Below, in pieces: positions 26,782-32,264 of a stretch of DNA of 32,264 bases (the first letter of the stretch is position 1; every line of letters starts with the position of its first letter). This stretch comes from Candidatus Omnitrophota bacterium. GTDB lineage: Bacteria; Omnitrophota; Gorgyraeia; Zapsychrales; Zapsychraceae. Made by a program: the position numbers and the translations under genes. The DNA lies in NCBI GenBank assembly GCA_023247445.1, contig JAHFGL010000016.1, forward strand, positions 1-32,264, given 5' to 3'. The notes under the pieces are model-generated. The model ran no database searches. It was not told the DNA's origin and saw nothing but the letters and a program-made list of their open reading frames with translations.

Positions 26782-27981
26782 ATGTCTCAATTTCAAACAA
26801 TAATAAATTCTATGAAGCAATCTCAAGAACGATTTCAAATGTGCGTACGTTGTATCGTGGACACAACTGTGCCCGGACATAATTTTGATGCCCAAGGGTT
26901 GTGCAGCTATTGTCGCCTACATGAAAAGTTAGAACAACAATATCCGCTTAACGAACAAGGCAAAAAATCTTTCGATAAGATTGTCGATGATATTAAACAA
27001 AAAGGGAAGAACAAGAAATTTGATTGCGTCCTGGGGATAAGCGGTGGGCGCGATAGCACATATACGGTTTATTTAGCCAAAAAAGTTTGGGGACTTCGGC
27101 CAATCGCTGTTCACTTTAACGATGGATTTGGGAATCCTGTCGCTGGAGAAAATATGCGCAAGGCGACGCAAAAATTAGGCGTTGAGCTGCGCACAATTAC
27201 TTCTGATTGGCGCGAGTCAAAAGATTTGCGGATCGCTTATTTAAAAGCCTCCACCCCGGATTTAGGAACGCCAACAGATATCGGCATTGCCAATGCTTTA
27301 TATGGTGTCGCCGCCAAAGAAGATGTGTCGTATGTGGTCATCGGACAATCTTTTCGAACGGAAGGGATCGCGCCACTGGAATGGAATTATTTGGATGGAA
27401 AATATTTGTCATCTGTCCATAAACTTTATGGCAAGGTTAAGTTGCGCGGTTGGACACCCACTGACGGCGGCTTTAATTTGACGATGGCGCATATGTTTTA
27501 TTATACGATTGTTCGGGGAATTAAGACCGTGCCACTTCTCTATTATTGGCCGTATGTTCGCTCGGAGGCTGATAAAGTTATTATGAAAGAACTCGATTGG
27601 GTTTATCCCGGTGCTCATTACTATGATGATTTGTATCAAAGTTTAATGACGTATGTGATGCGTAAGAAATTTGATATTGATCGGCGCAAATATAATTATT
27701 CCGCGCTTGTTCGTTCTGGTCAGATGACGAAAGACCGCGCGATCGAGCTTTTAAAGGATGTTTATGTGATTGAAGATCCCAAGGTCATTGATCTTTGCAT
27801 TAAACGTTTGGGATTAACGAAACAAGAGTTTGAAGAATATATGGCGCTGCCGCCGAAAACTTTTCGCGATTATCCCACGAGCTATGATCTCTTGAAGCTT
27901 TTACGCGGGCCAATTAAAATTGCCTCAAAACTGAATCTATTGCCATCCACAACTTACGCCAAGTATTTTGAATGCGTATAG
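26782..27981 (+). CDS. N-acetyl sugar amidotransferase (WbpG/PseA/LegG-like, PP-loop ATPase)
   Basis: CVRCIVDTTVPGHNFDAQGLCSYCRLHE; PP-loop VLGISGGRDSTYTVYLAKKVWGLRPIAVHFNDGFGN. ATG at 26782 preferred because the upstream extension (26728) is repeat sequence. Confidence 0.9.
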   Translation: MSQFQTIINSMKQSQERFQMCVRCIVDTTVPGHNFDAQGLCSYCRLHEKLEQQYPLNEQGKKSFDKIVDDIKQKGKNKKFDCVLGISGGRDSTYTVYLAKKVWGLRPIAVHFNDGFGNPVAGENMRKATQKLGVELRTITSDWRESKDLRIAYLKASTPDLGTPTDIGIANALYGVAAKEDVSYVVIGQSFRTEGIAPLEWNYLDGKYLSSVHKLYGKVKLRGWTPTDGGFNLTMAHMFYYTIVRGIKTVPLLYYWPYVRSEADKVIMKELDWVYPGAHYYDDLYQSLMTYVMRKKFDIDRRKYNYSALVRSGQMTKDRAIELLKDVYVIEDPKVIDLCIKRLGLTKQEFEEYMALPPKTFRDYPTSYDLLKLLRGPIKIASKLNLLPSTTYAKYFECV

Positions 27982-27997
27982 TTTTAAAGAAAATTTT

Positions 27998-29821
27998 ATG
28001 ATGAGTAAGAAAAAAGTTTTAGTGTGGATTGTTTTCGCAAGTTTGCTGGCTATTTCGATTCTCACCAAGATTGTTAGTCCCAAAATTATCGAACAGTGGT
28101 ATTCCCAGGGAAGTTTTGGAATTCTTAATAAGCTAACTCACGCGTCAGAGAATCTTGCCCTTGAATTTTATTTAGGACGGATAGAAGAAGTTTTCTTTGG
28201 CCCGATTAGCATGCTGGCCTCAGGGCTCGCGTTTCTCTTAATTAGTTTTGCCTATCTAAAGAAATCCTCAGGAAAAGTTTTCGGCGTAGCGGTATTTCTC
28301 TATTTATTAATCACTAAATTTGAAATTTTATTTTTCCCTCCATATGGTGACTCCGCTAGTGGTCCATTTGTCGAGGCGATCTGGTTACTGCGAAATAATT
28401 TTGATTACGGCGCCTTGGCTCATCAACCTAACTTTGTTTTGGGTGGACCAAAAGTCTATTTGATTTCGATTTATCCAACCTTTGAAGCACTCCTACTTAA
28501 ATTCATTACTTATAAGCCGTTATTTATTTCAATTAACCATCTGATTGTCTTTGCCTGGGCCGCGATGGTCATTGTCTACTTTAGAAAGATTCTGTTGAAA
28601 GTTTGTGATGAGAATATTGCGTTACTGATGAGCTTTTTGCTTTTAGCGTATCCGTTATTTCAAAGCCAAGCTGAGCAGATCAACATGGAAATGCCGATGT
28701 TATTATTCGCGGTGTTGTCGATGTATTTTTTAAGCAATAAGAGAATATTTTTAGCCGCTGTATTTGCGATGCTGGCCGCTTTGGTTAAAGGCGTTGGTGT
28801 CGCCATTTGCCTGGCGGCGCTTGTTATGAATTGTTTTCTTTTTTTAATTGAAAATAATAAAAAGCAAAGGATAGAAATCTTTTTCTCCAATTTGCTGTTA
28901 GCAAGTTTTGTAGCCATCATGGTGTATTATGCGAAGTTGATTTTAAGTGAGCAGGGAAGTGTCAGTTTGGTTGGATATTTTCAAGGTTGGACGGAGATGA
29001 AGCGTTTAGCTGTTCCTTATTTATATGCAATCGCGTGTTTTCTTTTCCTTGGAAAATTTTTAATTGATAAATTTCAGAAGATTCCAGGGGCCTTTATTGC
29101 GTTTTTAAAAGAGCATTATGTGGCGCTCACGATGTTTGCCGCTGCTGGCGGGTGGTTTGTTGTATTTATTAATTCTGCCGGACAGATGTGTCGGTATCGA
29201 TTGCTTCTTTTGCCATTTATATTCTTCTGTAGCTTTGTTGCCGCTCAGGTTTTGGTCAAATGGACGCGTGTACTTATGGTGGGGCTCTTTGTTTTGATTA
29301 TTCTTTGTTTCATTAATGCGTATGGTGTTTTTTACACGCCCCATCCAATCAGTATTCATTCGGCTTTAGAACGCAGCCTTGAATATCGTAATGACCAAAA
29401 GGTTCAATTGAGGATAGCGAAAGAAATTGAAGAAAAATTTTCAGAGTTTACCATAGGCGCTCAATTTACAATTGCCCAAGTGTTAGCGTTGCCGGAATTA
29501 GGATACGTTCATAAAAAGTTGGATGTGATGATTTACGAGTTTCCGTGTACGTATGGGATCAGAGTGTTTAAGGGGGTTAGTGAATTGGATCTTCGTAAAA
29601 CACTTTGGGTTGGGTTTGAGATGAATTTACCACCGCAAATGGCTTCCTTAAAAGGTTATCCTGTTAGCCCAAATGATTTTATTGTAGCAAAAATTATCTT
29701 TGGGAATCGGCAGGCTACACTATTTATTGGGGGAGAATATATAGAGAAGATACGGATGTTTGTTTTGCAATCAATGAGGCTAAGGAAGCTTCAGGAATAT
29801 ATGCTCAAACAGCATAATTGA
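27998..29821 (+). CDS. Polytopic membrane protein, GT-C glycosyltransferase-like, paralog C of three
   Basis: YGDSASGPFVEAIWLLRNNFDYGALAHQPNFVLGGPKVYLISIYPTFEALL, PLFQSQAEQINMEMPML, LERSLEYRNDQK, GYVHKKLDVMIYEFPCTYG. ATG at 27998 preferred over TTG 27968. Confidence 0.75.
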   Translation: MMSKKKVLVWIVFASLLAISILTKIVSPKIIEQWYSQGSFGILNKLTHASENLALEFYLGRIEEVFFGPISMLASGLAFLLISFAYLKKSSGKVFGVAVFLYLLITKFEILFFPPYGDSASGPFVEAIWLLRNNFDYGALAHQPNFVLGGPKVYLISIYPTFEALLLKFITYKPLFISINHLIVFAWAAMVIVYFRKILLKVCDENIALLMSFLLLAYPLFQSQAEQINMEMPMLLFAVLSMYFLSNKRIFLAAVFAMLAALVKGVGVAICLAALVMNCFLFLIENNKKQRIEIFFSNLLLASFVAIMVYYAKLILSEQGSVSLVGYFQGWTEMKRLAVPYLYAIACFLFLGKFLIDKFQKIPGAFIAFLKEHYVALTMFAAAGGWFVVFINSAGQMCRYRLLLLPFIFFCSFVAAQVLVKWTRVLMVGLFVLIILCFINAYGVFYTPHPISIHSALERSLEYRNDQKVQLRIAKEIEEKFSEFTIGAQFTIAQVLALPELGYVHKKLDVMIYEFPCTYGIRVFKGVSELDLRKTLWVGFEMNLPPQMASLKGYPVSPNDFIVAKIIFGNRQATLFIGGEYIEKIRMFVLQSMRLRKLQEYMLKQHN

Positions 29822-29900
29822 TGATTTTTATACGTATTTCTGAAAAAATTTGCTTTGCAGATATTTGGAATGGTGTTATAGTTCTGAAGATTTTAGATCG

Positions 29901-30268
29901 GCGCCCGCCATTTTTCTGTTAGAAAAATGACTGGCGCAGATTGTTAGTGTTGCGCCCGCCCTTTTACTGTTAGAAAAATGACGGGGTTAAATTGTTAGTG
30001 TTGCGCCCGCCCCAATTTTTCTATGAATGTTTTAGTTGAAATTGGGACCGGCTTGATTTTTCCTGGATATTTAATATTGAAAATCTGCGCCCATAGCTCA
30101 ACTGGATAGAGCATCAGCGCTGGCTTACAATAAAATAACAAATATTTATTTGAAAAAGACAGCGCAGCACCAACTACAATACAAAATTTTAGGGAAGTTG
30201 GTGTTGGCTTCGGATCAATGTAGCAGTTAATGCGCCCGTCCTTTTACTGTTGGTAAAAGGACGGCCGC
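29901..30268. repeat. Upstream hairpin units (GCGCCCGYC + stem-loop) interspersed with a tRNA-Arg-like fragment
   Basis: Units at 29901-29937, 29952-29986, 30003-30052 and 30232-30268 start with GCGCCCG; the 22 nt direct repeat attgttagtgttgcgcccgccc occurs at 29940 and 29991. Confidence 0.75.
30087..30218 (+). pseudogene. Interrupted, incomplete tRNA-Arg-like copy
   Basis: gcgcccatagctcaactggatagagcat (30087-30114) matches tRNA-Arg 30333-30360 with one mismatch. An 89 nt insert of two hairpins follows (30115-30203), then ttggcttcggatcaa (30204-30218) matching the anticodon arm. No T-arm or 3' acceptor strand. Confidence 0.7.
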
Positions 30269-30284
30269 TAATCTTTCTTAATGT

Positions 30285-30313
30285 TGTCTTTGCATCTGTT
30301 GGATGCAAAGACA
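30285..30313 (+). repeat. Perfect 12 bp hairpin with TGTTG loop directly upstream of tRNA-Arg
   Basis: TGTCTTTGCATC-TGTTG-GATGCAAAGACA. Confidence 0.85.
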
Positions 30314-30332
30314 TTTATAGTTATTGAAATTA

Positions 30333-30406
30333 GCGCCCGTAGCTCAACTGGATAGAGCATTTGGCTTCGGACCAAAGGGTTGGGGGTTCGACTCCCTCCG
30401 GGCGCG
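30333..30406 (+). tRNA. tRNA-Arg (anticodon TCG)
   Basis: Cloverleaf read by eye: acceptor GCGCCCG/CGGGCGC, D-arm GCTC/GAGC, anticodon arm TTTGG-CTTCGGA-CCAAA, T-arm GGGGG-TTCGACT-CCCTC, discriminator G. CCA not encoded. Confidence 0.93.
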
Positions 30407-30571
30407 TTCTTCCACAAAATAAAAAAAATAAAACGTTCAGAAAAGAACGCGCCAGTCGTTTTGCATCAGCAAAACGGCGGGCAATCGTTTCAAAATAATT
30501 AATCGGTTGCGAGAAAAAAACGCGCCAGTCTTTGCTTTCATAAAGAAATTAGAAAAGCAACGGCGGACGCG
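30402..30571. repeat. Downstream hairpin units (GCGCCAGTC + stem-loop + GGCGG), inverted relative to the upstream units
   Basis: gcgcgttctt/aagaacgcgc (30402-30411/30443-30452); cgttttgc-atca-gcaaaacg (30457-30476); cgcgccagtc repeated at 30448 and 30521; ttgcttt/aaagcaa (30532-30538/30554-30560). Confidence 0.75.
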
Positions 30572-30675
30572 GTTCATCAATACAATATTTATCAAAACAC
30601 GATTTTTTCTTTGAATTTAACTTTACAATCCAAAACAATTTTTATAAGATAGCCCCGCCATTAGTAAAGGAAGAG

Positions 30676-31776
30676 ATGTTGGTCCAGGAAATTCTCAAAA
30701 AGACACCGCTGTACGAAGAACACGTCGCGCTTGGAGCTCGTATTGTTCCTTTTGGTGGATGGGATATGCCGGTGCAGTATGAAGGCATTCTCGCCGAATA
30801 TCAGCACACCCGATCAGCCGTTACGCTCTTTGATATCTGCCACATGGGTGAATTTACCATAGAAGGTGACTGTCAAGAAACAGGATTGGACCAGTTGGTC
30901 ACGATGTCTTTGGTTGATCTTCCCGTTAAAACGTGTCGTTACGGACTTCTTTTAAATAATCAGGGCGGTGCCATTGATGATCTGATTGTCTTTCGTTTAG
31001 AACAGAATAAATGGTTCATTGTCGTTAATGGCGCAACCACACAAAAAGATGCCGAGCATTTTCGAAAGAATTTAAAACAACCAAATAGTTTTAAAGATGT
31101 TTCATCGCAGACAGGAAAGCTGGATCTTCAGGGCCCATTATCCCGTGATGTTTTAAAGACTTTAGCTCCTGGCATTGAAAAGTTAAATTATTTTTCATTT
31201 GATCATTTTGATTTATTAGGCGAACGTGCGCTGATTAGTCGCACCGGTTATACCGGCGAGTTAGGTTACGAAATATTTTTTCCCTGGAATAAAACAAAAA
31301 ATTTGTGGCAGGAATTACTAAAAAATAGTAAGGTCAAGCCAGCTGGACTTGGGGCGCGGGACGTTTTGCGATTAGAGATGGGTTATAGCCTTTACGGACA
31401 TGAACTTGAAGAAAATATTTCGCCGCTGGAATCGGGACTCAATCGGTTTATAGACTTTAATAAAAATTTTATTGGCAAAGAAGCACTGCTAGGGCAAAAA
31501 GAATCTGGTCTCTCACGTAAACTCATTGGATTTGTCTGTGAAAATCGTCGTACACCGCGCGCGGGATATAAAATTTATTCGGCCACTGAGCAAGACATTG
31601 GCGTTGTCACCAGCGGAACATTTTCGCCAAGTTTAAATTTAGGCATAGGATTAGGTTTTGTTCAAAGCGATCACGGCGCCTTGGGAGAAAAGATTTTTGT
31701 AGGTGATGAGAGAAATAAAATTAGCGCAACAATAACAGGAAAAAGTTTTCATAAAAATACGTCATTGAAAAATTAA
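30676..31776 (+). CDS. gcvT: Glycine cleavage system T protein (aminomethyltransferase)
   Basis: [91 protein letters not shown]. Confidence 0.96.
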   Translation: MLVQEILKKTPLYEEHVALGARIVPFGGWDMPVQYEGILAEYQHTRSAVTLFDICHMGEFTIEGDCQETGLDQLVTMSLVDLPVKTCRYGLLLNNQGGAIDDLIVFRLEQNKWFIVVNGATTQKDAEHFRKNLKQPNSFKDVSSQTGKLDLQGPLSRDVLKTLAPGIEKLNYFSFDHFDLLGERALISRTGYTGELGYEIFFPWNKTKNLWQELLKNSKVKPAGLGARDVLRLEMGYSLYGHELEENISPLESGLNRFIDFNKNFIGKEALLGQKESGLSRKLIGFVCENRRTPRAGYKIYSATEQDIGVVTSGTFSPSLNLGIGLGFVQSDHGALGEKIFVGDERNKISATITGKSFHKNTSLKN

Positions 31777-31785
31777 GGAGGCGCA

Positions 31786-32178
31786 ATGGAAGTCGAAGAT
31801 CATTTACTTTATACCAAAGATCATGAGTGGATCAATATTGATGGCGATGTGGCCACGATTGGCATTAGTGATTACGCTCAAGAAGCTTTGGGTGATATTA
31901 CTTACGTTGAGCTTCCAACGGTTGGGGATGAAATTGAACAGTTCGGTGAGTTTGCTTCAATCGAATCTGTTAAAGCCGCCAGCGATATTTTTTCTCCGAT
32001 GTCAGGCAAGGTTATTGAAGTTAATGAAGGCCTGGAAGCCAAGCCGGGGATGATCAATAAATCTTGTTATGAGAAGGGTTGGATTGCAAAAATTGAAATC
32101 ACGGACATGGATGAATCCTCCAATCTGATGACCGCCGATGAGTATCGTAAATTCTTAGAGAGTGTTGAGTTAAATTAA
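31786..32178 (+). CDS. gcvH: Glycine cleavage system H protein
   Basis: LLYTKDHEWINIDGDVATIGISDYAQEALGDITYVELPTVGDEIEQFGEFASIESVKAASDIFSPMSG (lipoyl Lys in ESVKA). Confidence 0.97.
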   Translation: MEVEDHLLYTKDHEWINIDGDVATIGISDYAQEALGDITYVELPTVGDEIEQFGEFASIESVKAASDIFSPMSGKVIEVNEGLEAKPGMINKSCYEKGWIAKIEITDMDESSNLMTADEYRKFLESVELN

Positions 32179-32264
32179 AATCACAAATCCCAATATCCAA
32201 ATCCCAAACAATATACAAATTTTAAATTCCAAATACCAAACAATGTCCAAATTCCAATGGCCAA
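32179..32264. repeat. AT-rich repeat, copy 4 (cut by window end)
   Basis: aaatcacaaatcccaatatccaaatcccaaacaatatacaaattttaaattccaaataccaaac, same composition as the left arms of the other three copies. Confidence 0.6.

Noticed and set aside
28660-28920. Minus-strand ORF of 86 aa inside GT-C paralog C
   Set aside because: Low-complexity antisense of TM helices; no independent support.
30087-30218. Functional intron-containing tRNA
   Set aside because: The T-arm and 3' acceptor strand are absent after the anticodon arm, and 89 nt is too small for a group I intron.
29901-30268. Integron attC array
   Set aside because: No convincing GTTRRRY/RYYYAAC core pairs, no cassette ORFs between hairpins and no integrase in the window.
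29901-30571. CRISPR array
   Set aside because: Units are hairpins with different stems and irregular spacing, present in both orientations; there is no constant repeat with unique spacers and no cas genes nearby.
30590-30675. Glycine riboswitch upstream of gcvT
   Set aside because: The short AT-rich leader lacks the expected tandem aptamer motifs.

Overview
All convincing coding sequence in this 32 kb window lies on the + strand. It contains: (i) the 3' part of a very large Fic/methyltransferase-like multidomain protein, open at the left window edge; (ii) two small secreted charged/coiled-coil proteins; (iii) xseA-xseB; (iv) a ~22 kb cell-surface glycan/nucleotide-sugar cluster (about 7.2-29.8 kb) with GT2 and GT-C-like transferases, a split transketolase, a DUF4915/TIGR03032-like protein, a sulfotransferase, SDR epimerases, a Gfo/Idh/MocA oxidoreductase, a DegT aminotransferase, a hexapeptide acyltransferase, an SMR-type small transporter, a nitrilase-fold hydrolase and an N-acetyl-sugar amidotransferase; (v) a ~0.7 kb non-coding region with a tRNA-Arg(TCG), an interrupted tRNA-Arg-like copy and a family of hairpins; (vi) gcvT-gcvH. 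The strongest unexplained signals are: the hairpin array around tRNA-Arg, where upstream units share TGTTR loops and downstream units are in inverted orientation; a predicted amidino-sugar and lipid-linked transfer module in which a nitrilase-family protein sits where HisH/HisF ammonia donors would be expected; three divergent paralogous GT-C-like membrane proteins; dispersed palindromic elements, one of them read in frame inside a membrane protein; and short DNA-level repeats inside the giant protein gene. Gene content and repeat style loosely recall Omnitrophota-type genomes, but that is only an impression. No database search was run.
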